Assembly (NCBI RefSeq): GCF_003967515.1
Contig: NZ_BIFQ01000001.1
Coordinates: forward strand, 4,588,001-4,652,000
DNA from: Dictyobacter aurantiacus
GTDB lineage: Bacteria; Chloroflexota; Ktedonobacteria; Ktedonobacterales; Ktedonobacteraceae
Direction of reading: 5' to 3'
DNA: 64,000 nucleotides
The stretch's first letter is position 1; every line of letters begins with the position of its first letter. The position numbers and the translations under genes were made by a program. A model generated the notes under the pieces. It was not told where the DNA came from. It saw only the letters and a list, made by a program, of their open reading frames with translations, and did no database searches. Below are positions 8,674 to 17,926 of the stretch, one piece after another.

Positions 8674-10422
8674 TTATTGGACACGGTAGATGTTGGCCCA
8701 GTCATCGGGGGGGATGTTGTTCTGGGCGTTGTCGGTGACGCCGATAATATTGGGATTACGTAAAAATGTCTGGGTGACCTGCTCCATTGGCAACCAGGCG
8801 ACGTCGTTGATGAGCTGCTGCTCGGCTTGCTGATAGCTTTGCAGCCGTTCGCTGTCGTTGCGGTTGGCGTCGGCCTCTAGCAGTTGTTGTTGTACCTGCT
8901 GCTGTTGCGCCGCTGTGGTACTGCTGTTCTGGCCGTAGTTACAATTGTTGTTGACGGCTCCTTTGGCGAACTGCTGGGATAGCCAGTCCTGTGGATCAGG
9001 ATATTCGCCGACCCAGGCCAGCCCCCACATCTGGATGCCGTTGGCATTGCCGGTGGCGCCGGTTACCTTATCGAGCAGCGTATTGTAATCGACAGGATTG
9101 GCGGTGACCTGAACTTTGAGGACTTTCTGCCAGTCCTGGATCATGGCCTTTACTTCTTGATCAAAACTATCTACCCCTGAAACATAGGTGAGCTGGATCG
9201 GCGGGAGCGCGCTCACCGAACTCATCTTCTCCTCTTGTAATCCCTGCTGTAAGAGTGCCTGGGCCTTTTGGGGATTCCCTTTTACGCTTTCGTTCCCATC
9301 GGGTCCGGTAACGTGCGGATTGCTGCCGGGCAGGCCAGACGGTACGATATGGTTGGTCGCGATAACGGTACCTTGCCAGATGTCGTTGGCGATGGCCTCT
9401 TTATCAATGGCCAGGGCGAAGGCCTGGCGAATGTGAACGTTATCGAATGGTTTGGCCAGGTAGTTCATGGTGTAGTAGTTGATCCAGAGCTGGGGAACCT
9501 GGTGATAATCTTTACGCTTCTTATCATTGGCCAGGGTGTTGAGCGGTACCCCGGTCATGTCCAGCTGATTGTTCATATACGCCTGGTAGGCTTCCTGGGC
9601 GGTGTGATAGAAGATATAGGAGACCTTTTGTAGCTGTGGCTGCGGATTGTAATAATGGGTGTTGGGCACAAAATCGATGCGCGCACGATGGGTATAGGTC
9701 GCTACTTTAAATGGACCCGCGCCGCCACCTTCATTGAGATGATCAGTAAATCCTGCCTGGTATTTGTCGATCAGCTTCTTCTCCACGACATAAGAGCAGG
9801 GATAGGTCAACATGGAGAGGAAGTAGGCCGACTGTTTGTTGGTGACGATGACTACAGTCTGCGCATCTGGCGTCATGATGCTGTCGTTCAATAGCGTTGA
9901 GATGCGTCCCGCCAGCAACTGATCGGAATCTTTAATCAGCCGTAAATAAATAGGCGCGACCGTCGATTTTGTCGCCGGTTGCAGGGCGCGATTGAGACTA
10001 TAGGCGACGTCGGTCGAGGTAAGGGGAGTACCATCGCTAAAGGTCAGGTGCGGCTTTAATTTAAAGGTCCAGGTGACGCCATCGCTTTCCTGGTGCCAGG
10101 ACTGCGCCAGCTGCGGATGCACCTGCAGCTTGTCGTCGCTCTGCACCAGTCCGGTGTACAACATTTGAACGGCTTGTATGGAGGCGGGATCATGGGCCAG
10201 GGCAGGATCGAGTGTGTCAAAGTCGGTCACACCGACAATGGGCGCGCTATAGGTCTGCCGGTTGCGTGCAACCTTCATCGGTTTCCTGGTTGTTGTGTCG
10301 TTGCCCCCGCCAAATGGACTGCTACAGGCCGATAAGATCAGTGGGACCAGGCAGGCGGCCAGTAAGAGGATATAAAGAGAATGGTGCCTGCGTGTATGAT
10401 AAGCTAAATGTTTCATCAACAT
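8674..10422 (-). CDS. Second peptide-binding lipoprotein, family 5
   Basis: A 582-residue paralogue of the preceding binding protein. It has a signal peptide ending in LSAC (Cys33), a short Ser/Gly linker, then the same family-5 landmarks (FDTLDPALAHDPAS, TWTFKLKPHLTFSDGTPLTS, IRQAFALAIDKEAI). The shared ENKKLIDKY-like region and DPQDWLSQQF/DPQDFLTLQF segments show a duplication. The start at 10422 begins the signal peptide; a much longer upstream reading (to 10584) would cross a terminator and is rejected. Having its own terminator and upstream boundary, it is probably expressed separately, giving the importer two specificities. Confidence 0.9.
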   Translation of the reverse strand: MLMKHLAYHTRRHHSLYILLLAACLVPLILSACSSPFGGGNDTTTRKPMKVARNRQTYSAPIVGVTDFDTLDPALAHDPASIQAVQMLYTGLVQSDDKLQVHPQLAQSWHQESDGVTWTFKLKPHLTFSDGTPLTSTDVAYSLNRALQPATKSTVAPIYLRLIKDSDQLLAGRISTLLNDSIMTPDAQTVVIVTNKQSAYFLSMLTYPCSYVVEKKLIDKYQAGFTDHLNEGGGAGPFKVATYTHRARIDFVPNTHYYNPQPQLQKVSYIFYHTAQEAYQAYMNNQLDMTGVPLNTLANDKKRKDYHQVPQLWINYYTMNYLAKPFDNVHIRQAFALAIDKEAIANDIWQGTVIATNHIVPSGLPGSNPHVTGPDGNESVKGNPQKAQALLQQGLQEEKMSSVSALPPIQLTYVSGVDSFDQEVKAMIQDWQKVLKVQVTANPVDYNTLLDKVTGATGNANGIQMWGLAWVGEYPDPQDWLSQQFAKGAVNNNCNYGQNSSTTAAQQQQVQQQLLEADANRNDSERLQSYQQAEQQLINDVAWLPMEQVTQTFLRNPNIIGVTDNAQNNIPPDDWANIYRVQ

Positions 10423-10466
10423 GAGAAGCTTTCTCTTTACAAATTGTACATTACAAATTACAAAAA

Positions 10467-10511
10467 TCAGTGGTGCAACGCGAGTGCTCAGCATCCGCGT
10501 TGCACCACTGA
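10467..10511 (-). terminator. Intrinsic terminator of the 10596-12877 gene pair
   Basis: Perfect 16-bp stem (10467-10482 with 10496-10511), beginning TCAGTGGTGCAACGCG. On the minus strand TTTTTG follows immediately, the form of a Rho-independent terminator. It closes the two-gene unit above and leaves about 45 bp before the second binding-protein gene. Confidence 0.8.
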
Positions 10512-10595
10512 ATAGCAGAAGTCCCGGGCGTCGATGTGCCCACGCGTAAAGGGAGGCGTGTTTCCCTGGTGCGCTGGGAAGCAACGCCTTCTTCT

Positions 10596-12047
10596 TTACG
10601 CCAGTTGTGAGGCAAGCGAGTCGCGTTTGCCCAATGCGGCGGCACGCAGCGCGATATGCAGATAGCTATCGATTTTAGTGCCGACCAGATCTTTGGGCCA
10701 GTTGATAAATTCTTCGCCTGCGGCCTGTACAATCTGCAACGAATGCCCCTGGTCAAGTGTGGTGTCGTTCAGCGCGGCCACCAGGCTGATCGTTCCAAAG
10801 AGCGCCCGCGCATCGTGTCCCAGGTTGAGGTAGCGCTGGGCGGTATGGAGGGCTCCGCGCAGATCTTTCTCTTTGAGTTGCGCTTCCAGGGTTTCAAGCT
10901 GGCTGATGGCGATCAGACCACCACCGGTCGCGGTAGTCGTAGCCGCGACGGCTGGCCTGGCCGCTTCCTGCACCTGCTCCGTCACTTCTTTATACAGGGC
11001 ATTGATGTAGGCTGCGGAAGTGAAGACCATGTTGTACACTTCTTCATCCTGGACCTGGCTGAACACGTTGCGAACCGCTGACGCAAACAGCAGACCGTGT
11101 GAGACGCGGATAAAGAGGTCGCGGTCTTCGTCGCCAACCTTCTGGATGATCTCGGCTGCGGCCAGCGCGATCACCGATGCGACCGCACGTGGTGATGCCT
11201 GCCCTGGGATGATGGCGTCGTAAACGTTCTGGCACACCTCGGCGGTCTCTGCGTTGCTGAGCAGAACCTGCTGCAGCGGCAGGGCGTTGGCGTTTTTCGG
11301 GGCGGACAGCCGTGTGCGCACACTGGCCAGGCTGTGCTTCTGGGTATCCGCGATGAACTCGCGTACGGTCTGCATCCAGGCCGCCTCAGGTTTGTTGGGC
11401 TGCAGGGGCAGGTGGGGAGCGAGCCAGTGGAGCAGTTCGGGCACGTATTCACCCCATTCGACCGCGTCCAACAGCTGGAAGCCGCGCGCGGTATACATCA
11501 GGGGATGTCCACCATTGGCGAAGGTGGTCGAAACCGCTTCGTAGGCGCGCACTTGCAGCGTGCGATAATCGGCACCGGTTCCATATAATCCGAGCAGGAT
11601 GCGCTCGGCCAGCTGGGCGTCGTTCTGCTGAATGGCCTCATTCATGACCTGGTTGACGCTTTTGTTCTGATCGAGAAACGCGCTCGGGAAGAGGGGCTGG
11701 GGCTTCTCATAGCTGACGTTTCGACCATTGCGAATCGCCGGCGCGGCGGTGATCAGCGCGCGCATGAACAACGGTAGCGCGCGTATCTGCGGTGGAACCT
11801 CAGTATCTAACGGCGCTGGACGCGCGCGTAGAAAGCGCGCCAGCATTGCTGCCGCCGCGATCGTAATACTGACATGCCCCTCTGGATCACCTTTGGTGGC
11901 CATCATACCAATGCGACCGAGTAAGACATCGGCATTACGTTCTTGTTCTAATAAGCTTCGAGCGCTAGAAATGATGCGTGTCTCATCTCCAGTAACTACC
12001 GCATCAATCAACGTTGAGAGATCCACTCTCAGTTCTACTGCAGCCAT
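10596..12047 (-). CDS. Unknown mostly helical protein
   Basis: A 483-residue soluble protein without signal peptide or membrane helices. It is Ala/Leu-rich and looks all-alpha. The central stretch with LLGLYGTGADYRTL, then TTFANGGHPLMYTARGF and LLDAVEW, faintly recalls the helical domain fused to Rieske ferredoxins in some actinobacterial proteins. This is from memory and low confidence, and no Rieske motif (CxH..CxxH) is present here. The start at 12047 has AGGAG upstream. It follows the unknown gene at 12101 by 53 bp and the pair ends in a strong terminator, so they form one transcript. No function can be assigned. Confidence 0.75.
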   Translation of the reverse strand: MAAVELRVDLSTLIDAVVTGDETRIISSARSLLEQERNADVLLGRIGMMATKGDPEGHVSITIAAAAMLARFLRARPAPLDTEVPPQIRALPLFMRALITAAPAIRNGRNVSYEKPQPLFPSAFLDQNKSVNQVMNEAIQQNDAQLAERILLGLYGTGADYRTLQVRAYEAVSTTFANGGHPLMYTARGFQLLDAVEWGEYVPELLHWLAPHLPLQPNKPEAAWMQTVREFIADTQKHSLASVRTRLSAPKNANALPLQQVLLSNAETAEVCQNVYDAIIPGQASPRAVASVIALAAAEIIQKVGDEDRDLFIRVSHGLLFASAVRNVFSQVQDEEVYNMVFTSAAYINALYKEVTEQVQEAARPAVAATTTATGGGLIAISQLETLEAQLKEKDLRGALHTAQRYLNLGHDARALFGTISLVAALNDTTLDQGHSLQIVQAAGEEFINWPKDLVGTKIDSYLHIALRAAALGKRDSLASQLA

Positions 12048-12100
12048 ATATGACTCCTACATATGTAAGTACGTATTTATTATAAGAACATGCATAGTTA

Positions 12101-12877
12101 CTACTCTTTGAGTTCGCGAATAGCATTTTCTATGCCGGGAATTTCTGCGTATTCTTCATCCAATAACTTGTAAGCGCGGCTCAAATAGAGCTCCGCCAAT
12201 TTAGCCCCACGTTCGGTGGGGGAGATCGCGGCCTTTACGATTTCGGAGCCACGATATTTGTCTGGTAACAGGCGAGCCAGGCGCTCTATGCGTCGCTGTG
12301 TGTCCTGCAGGAGCGCTTTGTCCTGCCCCTCCAGCGCGTAGCGTGCCATGCCGACCAGTTTCCCTACCTCTGCCAGTTTCTGCCGTTCAGACAATGTTTG
12401 TAACAAGAGCTCCTCAGCATCCAGTTCGCCAGCAGGAGTTGCTTCAGGAATGGCGGCTTCCGCGGGCTTTCTGGTGGGCTGTGCTGCTTGAGAAATATAG
12501 TTAGCATATAACTGGGCATATTCCTGGCTACACATGGTGGCCATCTGCATGCGCTCGACCTCTTCGGACGATGTTGACCCGATATCACAGAGATCGTCGG
12601 AGCGGCGTTCCGCCAGCTCTTCCAGTTGTTCGAGGCTCATTCCTTCTTCTAGCATGGGGGGAATGGGCATGCCAGCGATATTCTCCGCGCCCTGCAATTC
12701 TTCCGAGGGAATCTGGGCGGCGAAGAGCGGAGGTAGGTACTTCGCGATCGACATGGGTATTGGCGGTACGAGACAATAGGTGCTATAGACAATCCGTGAG
12801 TTGCTTCTACTTCTCGCTATGAAAATAGCATGCCCCCTGGGGGCTTGTGGATTTCCACGTAAGAATTGTATACCCAT
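12101..12877 (-). CDS. Unknown protein, first gene of a two-gene unit
   Basis: A 258-residue soluble protein of unknown family. The N-terminal third (GIQFLRGNPQAPRGHAIF, YSTYCLVPPIPMSIAKYL) looks like a small folded beta/alpha unit. The rest is strongly charged and helical (LEQLEELAERRSD, TLSERQKLAEVGKL), possibly a coiled-coil scaffold. The ATG at 12877 is preferred to a TTG six codons upstream because AAGGGA lies 9 nt before it. It is co-directional with the 10596 gene and likely a functional partner. I do not recognise homologues. Confidence 0.72.
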   Translation of the reverse strand: MGIQFLRGNPQAPRGHAIFIARSRSNSRIVYSTYCLVPPIPMSIAKYLPPLFAAQIPSEELQGAENIAGMPIPPMLEEGMSLEQLEELAERRSDDLCDIGSTSSEEVERMQMATMCSQEYAQLYANYISQAAQPTRKPAEAAIPEATPAGELDAEELLLQTLSERQKLAEVGKLVGMARYALEGQDKALLQDTQRRIERLARLLPDKYRGSEIVKAAISPTERGAKLAELYLSRAYKLLDEEYAEIPGIENAIRELKE

Positions 12878-13085
12878 AACGAAGTGTCCCTTCAACTTTC
12901 AGGGTCAGGGCGAGCTCGATGAACCCGCCCTGGCCTGGTTGTGTGTGTGCTTTCACAGGTTTTGCTTGCCGCTACCTGTGGTCTGCTTTTGTTTGCCTTA
13001 GAAGGAATGCGTTTCTATTGTTGCCACCCTCTGGGGGCATTGGCACGCCTTCTAGTATATCATTGATAGCAATATTTCTGCCTTA

Positions 13086-15326
13086 TTATAAACTACGACG
13101 CAGTAGAGCCAGGCGTTTGACGAGATCGGTATTGTTCTGAATGTCTTCACCTGAAAGTTCTTCCCCTCCTACTGGAATCGCTTCTTCATAAGCTTGCAGG
13201 TGGGCCTTGAGCTCCTGAGATCCGGCGATGCGCGCGAAGTTTTGCAATAGTGTGAGCGCCTGGCTATCGTTGTGCTGGCGCAGGTCGGTCATGGCCGTTT
13301 CCGCGTACTGTTCGGCATACTGGCGCAGGAAGGTGCCCCATCTTTCGGGAGACTTGATGCTGTTCATGACACGTTCAACCTGGATGATGGCTTTGCCTTG
13401 CTCATCGCGAGCACGCTCGAAATCTTTGCGCAGCAGGAAGATGGAGCCGCGCGCGAAGCGTGTGTCGGCAACCCCCAGCGGACGTCGTTGATGGTGATAG
13501 TGGCGCAAGGCCTGCTCAAAGTCGTTGAGGGCGCTATCCATCTCTTCTCTTGAGCGATAGGTGAGTCCCCGTGTGAGCAGGACATCTGCCTCATTTGTCT
13601 GATCGTCGGCCTGTTTGAAGCGTACCATGGCGGCTTCACAGTCCTCCAGCGCCTCATCCCAGTGTTGTTGTCCGATGTGGACCTGGGCGACTCCGAGGAC
13701 GGCCAGCCCATCTCCATCGGTGTTTTCAAGCACCTGGTACTGGCGTCCGACGGCATAGAAGGTCTCTAGCGCGGCATCCAACTCTCCTCGCGATAGCCGG
13801 GCCTGAGCCTGTCCCAGTAGGGCCTCCACGGCGATTTCTGGCTGCTGCAAACCCTCCGCTTGATTGTGGGCGCTGCTGTAGAGTGCCTCGGCTGCGTTAA
13901 AATCTCCTTCAGCCAGGCGTAATTGACCTCGCACCGCCAGAATCTCGGGGAGCATCTGTCCGACCAGGAAGTTGTTGTTGGCGGCCGCCTCTGCCTCCTC
14001 TAGATGGTGATCGGCCTCTTTCATATCGCCGCTGAGAATGTCCAGGCGCGCCTGCGCGATTTCAATCGCGGCTATGGCCGGGATGCCGATGGCGCTATCA
14101 ACTTTTTCCGCCTGGTCATGGGCATCGCTGAGAATGCTCTTAGCCCGACTCAACTCCCCTTGCTGCTTATTTGTATAGGCCAGTCCTAGCAGGGCCCTGC
14201 TTGCTACTTGCAGATTGTCGAGGGCATGGGCCTGTTTGAGCCCGTCTTCCAGCGTCTTGCGCGCCCGGCTCAAGAAGCCCCGGCGATACTGGATCAATCC
14301 CAATCCGACAGTGGTCTCGGCCTGTCCCAGACGATACGCTACGGCCTGGAAAGTGCGCAGGGATCGCTCCATGATCGAGTTGGCGTAGGAGAGCTGACCG
14401 CGACGTAGATTGATCTCGCCCAGGATGCGACCAGCGCTGGCGGTGCCCAGCGCATTGTGCTGATCGCTATACATTTGCAGCGCGGATTGAGCGGCGATCA
14501 ATGCCTGGTCAACCTGGGACTGAATGAGGTTGATCTCCGCCAGCCCGAGATTGGCGTCGGCCTGCCCTAATTCATATTCGATCAGACCTGCACGACTGAG
14601 GGCCTCGGCCAGCACGGCGGTCGCCTCGTCCAGGCGCTCCTGATCGATATAGATACGTCCCAATCCCACCTGCGCGTCAACGAGTCCGTAGTTGTCACCA
14701 GTCTGCTGATAAATTTCCAGTGCTCTTTTGTAGGCCGCCTCGGCCTCGCCAAACTGACGGCGCAGGCGTTGAATATCGGCCAGGCTGCGGCTGGCATCGG
14801 CCTCGTTGGTCGTCTCATTCGCCTCTTTAAAGTAGCGAATCGCATCCTGGTAGTGTTCTGTCGCATAGCTCATATTGGCGCGCTGCAGCTCAATATGACC
14901 CATGGCCAGTTCCACATTGCCCAGGCCCTTGCTGTTTTGCTGCTTGCGATAGATCTGTTGCGCGTTCTGATAGGCATCTTGCGCGCGGTCCAGGTGTGCC
15001 AGCCGCCGCTCCACGTGTCCCATGGAAAGCGCGCTGGAGGCCATCAACAAGGGGCGATCAGCTTCCTGATAGTGTTTGAGGGCGCGCTGATAGCTATTGA
15101 CCGCCTGTTCCAGTGCGTTATTCTGTTCCTGGATATCGGCGATCATCGCCCGGCAGTCACCCGCTTGCTTGAAGTCTCCGCTCAGCCGAAAACGGATCTC
15201 CGCATCCCCGAATGCCTCGGCGGCCTGATCTAATTTGCCATCATTGTACGCATTAAAACCAGCCTGCAAACGATTCTCTGCCTGCTGACGATCTTTTTCT
15301 TTTTTCTCATGTTCTGATGTTGTCAT
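13086..15326 (-). CDS. Large tetratricopeptide-repeat protein
   Basis: A 746-residue cytoplasmic protein made almost entirely of TPR units. Repeats with the pattern A..LG.......A...Y..AL..Y recur about every 40 residues from around residue 10 to 680, for example LGNVELAMGHIELQRANMS and ALLGQAQARLSRGELDAAL. There is no catalytic or membrane domain. Such proteins are scaffolds or regulators of multiprotein assemblies; nothing in the sequence says which. GAGAGG precedes the ATG at 15326. It stands alone, with a long repeat-filled intergenic region upstream and 190 bp before the next minus-strand gene. Confidence 0.88.
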   Translation of the reverse strand: MTTSEHEKKEKDRQQAENRLQAGFNAYNDGKLDQAAEAFGDAEIRFRLSGDFKQAGDCRAMIADIQEQNNALEQAVNSYQRALKHYQEADRPLLMASSALSMGHVERRLAHLDRAQDAYQNAQQIYRKQQNSKGLGNVELAMGHIELQRANMSYATEHYQDAIRYFKEANETTNEADASRSLADIQRLRRQFGEAEAAYKRALEIYQQTGDNYGLVDAQVGLGRIYIDQERLDEATAVLAEALSRAGLIEYELGQADANLGLAEINLIQSQVDQALIAAQSALQMYSDQHNALGTASAGRILGEINLRRGQLSYANSIMERSLRTFQAVAYRLGQAETTVGLGLIQYRRGFLSRARKTLEDGLKQAHALDNLQVASRALLGLAYTNKQQGELSRAKSILSDAHDQAEKVDSAIGIPAIAAIEIAQARLDILSGDMKEADHHLEEAEAAANNNFLVGQMLPEILAVRGQLRLAEGDFNAAEALYSSAHNQAEGLQQPEIAVEALLGQAQARLSRGELDAALETFYAVGRQYQVLENTDGDGLAVLGVAQVHIGQQHWDEALEDCEAAMVRFKQADDQTNEADVLLTRGLTYRSREEMDSALNDFEQALRHYHHQRRPLGVADTRFARGSIFLLRKDFERARDEQGKAIIQVERVMNSIKSPERWGTFLRQYAEQYAETAMTDLRQHNDSQALTLLQNFARIAGSQELKAHLQAYEEAIPVGGEELSGEDIQNNTDLVKRLALLRRSL

Positions 15327-15414
15327 AAAGAAGTATTCCTCTCACCCATACCAGGTTGAGCGTTCATGTTGTGATTGCATTAAGTACTTGCTTCATTGTA
15401 TATTCCGCGACTTT

Positions 15415-15600
15415 CTAAAGTCAAAAAGTCACTCAAAACCTCAAGGTTTTCAGGGGCTGTGCCCCTTGACCCCCTGATGCCGCCCTGCGTGCGGCTGGAA
15501 GGGGAAGAAGTTGGGGGCACAGCCCCCAAACCCCTTAGGTGCCAGGCTTGCCCAGGCTTAGGGCTGGCTGCCCGCCCCTTGCATCCCTGCTTGCTCCTGC
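15415..15600. repeat. GC-rich interspersed repeat
   Basis: A further member of the GC-rich family seen at 1213: GGGGCTGTGCCCC, a CGCCCTGCGTGCGG hairpin, GTTGGGGGCACAGCCCCC and a tail GCCCCTTGCATCCC. It occupies the first part of the 795-bp gap between the TPR gene and the cyclic-nucleotide-binding gene. Confidence 0.65.
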
Positions 15601-15627
15601 ACGTGTGCCCGCTGCGCGGCCACATTG

Positions 15628-15689
15628 GTTTTATGGGTTGGTGCATGGGGGTGCGCGTTCGCGCACCCCCATGCACCAACCCATAAAAC
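15628..15689. repeat. Perfect long palindrome, 30-bp arms
   Basis: Arms 15628-15657 and 15660-15689 are exact complements with a 2-nt TT loop (GTGCGCG-TT-CGCGCAC at the centre). The flank that follows, CTGAGCACCGCAGGTG, recurs after other palindromes in the window, and a second partial copy of that flank lies at about 15765-15800. Confidence 0.95.
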
Positions 15690-15855
15690 GGATTCTGAGC
15701 ACCGCAGGTGAGAAAAGTGGCTCCCGTGGCCGATTCCCATTGATATGAATCAACACGTAAAACGGATTCTGAGCATCGCAGGTGCGAAAACATACGCAGG
15801 CCGCAGGCAATCATCTCGCGCGTCAGGCGCATTTTTAGACACCCTTGTCCAAAAA

Positions 15856-15922
15856 GATGGGTGCCGGGGCGCCAGCCCCGGCACCCATCCTCCTCCCCAG
15901 GTGCTGCCGCAGGCAGCACCTG
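15856..15922. repeat. Two GC-rich hairpins
   Basis: A perfect 15-bp hairpin at 15856-15889 (GATGGGTGCCGGGGC, loop GCCA) is followed by a perfect 11-bp hairpin at 15898-15922 (CAGGTGCTGCC, loop GCA). No T-run follows. They lie 140 bp upstream of the next gene's likely promoter region. Confidence 0.7.
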
Positions 15923-16121
15923 CAAGCAGCCTGAGTTTCTCGCCAAAAAATAAAGACAGGAGAGCTCGATAATGCTATAATGGCAGAGAATGTTATAGCA
16001 ATAGCTATAGGCATATGCTTTTACATTGCCGCTGTTTGTGCTGTGATTCTCTGCCACATCATTGAGAAAGATCCTCACAGAACAGCCGGATGTTAGTATT
16101 TTTGAAAGGCAGTTCTTTCTT

Positions 16122-16547
16122 ATGTATGAAGACGCTCTTGCACGTGTAGATCTTTTCTCCGCCTTAGATAAAAAGGAACTTCAGGCCCTTGCGAAAAGTT
16201 GCCAGGAACGCTCGTACAATGCCGGCGCGACCCTTATTGCTCAGGGAGATAGCGGGGTTGGACTTTACATTATTACAAGCGGAAATGTGCGTATTACGAA
16301 GTCCAAGGAGGCAGGAACTGAGGAAACATTAGGCGCCCTGGGGGCGGGCAATGTGCTGGGTGAGATGTCGCTGTTAGATGATTTACCTCGCTCGGCAACC
16401 GTTACTGCCGTTGATGATGTAAAAGCTTTGTTGCTCCCCGTCTGGGAGTTCCGTACCTTCCTGCGCAATCATCCGGATGTTGCTCTCAAATTGCTATCTG
16501 TTTTGAGCCGTCGCCTGCGCAAAGCGGAAAATACGCACGCGGAATAA
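16122..16547 (+). CDS. Stand-alone cyclic-nucleotide-binding domain protein
   Basis: A 141-residue protein that is a single cNMP-binding (Crp-type) beta-barrel. It shows LFSALDKKELQALA at the start, then GDSGVGLYIITSGNVRI and the phosphate-binding cassette GEMSLLDDLPRSATV. The cassette keeps both the Glu and the Arg that hold the cyclic nucleotide, so ligand binding is plausible. The helix-turn-helix of Crp/Fnr regulators is missing; the protein ends shortly after the hinge helix. The ATG at 16122 is preferred over a TTG 20 codons upstream because the domain begins directly after it. The ribosome site (GAAAGG, 12 nt) is only fair, so the start is moderately certain. Confidence 0.82.
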   Translation: MYEDALARVDLFSALDKKELQALAKSCQERSYNAGATLIAQGDSGVGLYIITSGNVRITKSKEAGTEETLGALGAGNVLGEMSLLDDLPRSATVTAVDDVKALLLPVWEFRTFLRNHPDVALKLLSVLSRRLRKAENTHAE

Positions 16548-16561
16548 CGCGGATAGGAAAA

Positions 16562-16602
16562 GAAGAGTATTCCAGTCTGTGCTGGAATGCTCTTTTGTTA
16601 TC
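16562..16602. terminator. Bidirectional terminator between convergent genes
   Basis: Stem AGAGTATTCCAG with CTGGAATGCTCT (one G:T pair), followed by TTTTG. It lies between the cyclic-nucleotide-binding gene and nrdR, which converge. AAAAGAAG on the left provides a T-run for the opposite strand. Confidence 0.75.
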
Positions 16603-16638
16603 CTGCCCGTCTGATGCGGACCATTCACCGGCTACCGA

Positions 16639-17160
16639 CTACACATCGCCGGGTGAGTATGTCTCCGCGTCACTATCTTCTATAAATTGATGGAGGCTGT
16701 TGGCGTCGGGCTTTTCTCGATTGAGCAGCTTCTGAATCTCCTCGAACATCGTTTCGACATCTCCGAAGGATCGGTAGACGCTGGCAAAGCGAATATAGGC
16801 GATCTTGTCCATCTGCCGTAGATGTTCCATCACTAATTCTCCGATAACATTGCTGGGAATCTCTTGCTTGCCGAAGCGATAGAGCTCCTGCTCGATCTCT
16901 TCCACAGCCTTCTCGATTTCGCCCGCCGGTAAGGGACGCTTCTCACAGGCTTTGCGAATGCCAGCATACAGTTTCTGGCGATCAAATGCTTCACGCCGCT
17001 GGTCCTGTTTAATGACCATCAGAGAAAACTTTTCGACCCGCTCATAGGTGCTGAAGCGGCCCTTGCAGTGTTCGCATTCGCGCCGCCTGTGAATAGCGTC
17101 TCCAATATCCCGGGAATCTTTGACCCGCGACTCTGTGCCTCCACAAAAAGGACATTTCAT
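16639..17160 (-). CDS. nrdR: Transcriptional repressor NrdR
   Basis: A 173-residue repressor of ribonucleotide reductase genes. The zinc ribbon is at the N-terminus (MKCPFC, then CEHCKGRFSTYERVE), and the ATP-cone that senses ATP/dATP follows (VIKQDQRREAFDRQKLYAGIRKAC through ASVYRSFGD). Family members are usually about 150-160 residues; this one has a polar C-terminal tail of some 20 extra residues. No ribonucleotide reductase gene is in the window, so its targets are elsewhere. The start MKCPFCG is the invariant family N-terminus. Confidence 0.96.
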   Translation of the reverse strand: MKCPFCGGTESRVKDSRDIGDAIHRRRECEHCKGRFSTYERVEKFSLMVIKQDQRREAFDRQKLYAGIRKACEKRPLPAGEIEKAVEEIEQELYRFGKQEIPSNVIGELVMEHLRQMDKIAYIRFASVYRSFGDVETMFEEIQKLLNREKPDANSLHQFIEDSDAETYSPGDV

Positions 17161-17407
17161 CTATTTCAATCGTGCGAATACCCCTGCCTTCAGGAAGGAA
17201 GCACGCCTCCTTTTTTCTGCAGCTCTTCAAGAATGTCCCCAAAGGGCAGAGGAGAAATGTGCAGTTTCTCCTCCGGACCAGAGATGGCTGGCACCCTTTT
17301 CCGCTCGGGCGTGGGGTACTTGACCCTACGCCCCACAAATCCTTGCTGTCGCATCTAAGTTAGGAACATTCTATCATATCTGGATTGTTTGGAGGCGGTT
17401 TTCTTCT

Positions 17408-17719
17408 TTACACATGTGCGGCGGTCGCGGTGGCCGCTGTATATTTCTCAGATCTGGTGGCCCGGGCCGACTTTTTGGACTTCGCCGCCTGGGAGGTCGC
17501 CGGCTTCTGCCCGTGAGGGGTGCGCTCTTTTCCTATATACCCCGAACGCAGTCGTGAACCCTGGCGCCAGTAAGCATACCAGTAAGGTCCGTGCCCCTGG
17601 GTGTTGCGACAGGTGCTGCATGATGCCTTCCCACATTTACGATACTGTAGCTGATAGGTAATATGCTGATTGCTCGGTATCTCTGTCATAAACCCGTACC
17701 CTTCCACAAATCTATACAT
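17408..17719 (-). CDS. Small Cys-containing protein of unknown function
   Basis: A 103-residue protein. The core TYQLQYRKCGKASCSTC, followed by GHGPYWYAYWRQGSRLRSGYIGK, looks like a small conserved module with three clustered Cys (CGKASCSTC), perhaps a metal site. I recall similar short proteins in several bacterial phyla but not a proven function. The C-terminal 35 residues are Lys/Ala/Thr-rich and probably disordered. Two starts are possible: ATG 17719 (AAGG 10 nt upstream) and ATG 17689 (GGAAGGG upstream, the stronger site), giving 103 or 93 residues. Confidence 0.65.
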   Translation of the reverse strand: MYRFVEGYGFMTEIPSNQHITYQLQYRKCGKASCSTCRNTQGHGPYWYAYWRQGSRLRSGYIGKERTPHGQKPATSQAAKSKKSARATRSEKYTAATATAAHV

Positions 17720-17926
17720 GTCAACGCGACCTTAAAAGATACTGATATGATACCATCATTGTATGAACATTTTGTGAATTTAATATAACAAAAAATGAAA
17801 CATTGTTAATAGTATGGCGTGTTTCATCTGTGCAAATGTACTTTTGTATAACACCTTTTTCATATGTAAAGAACGGTAACAGGGTACTCTTTTCGCGGTA
17901 CAGGGGTCCATTCGTGAAAAATTTGT

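Noticed and set aside
10423..10584. A 54-residue upstream extension of the second binding protein
   Set aside because: It would run through the strong intrinsic terminator at 10467-10511, and the signal peptide begins at 10422.
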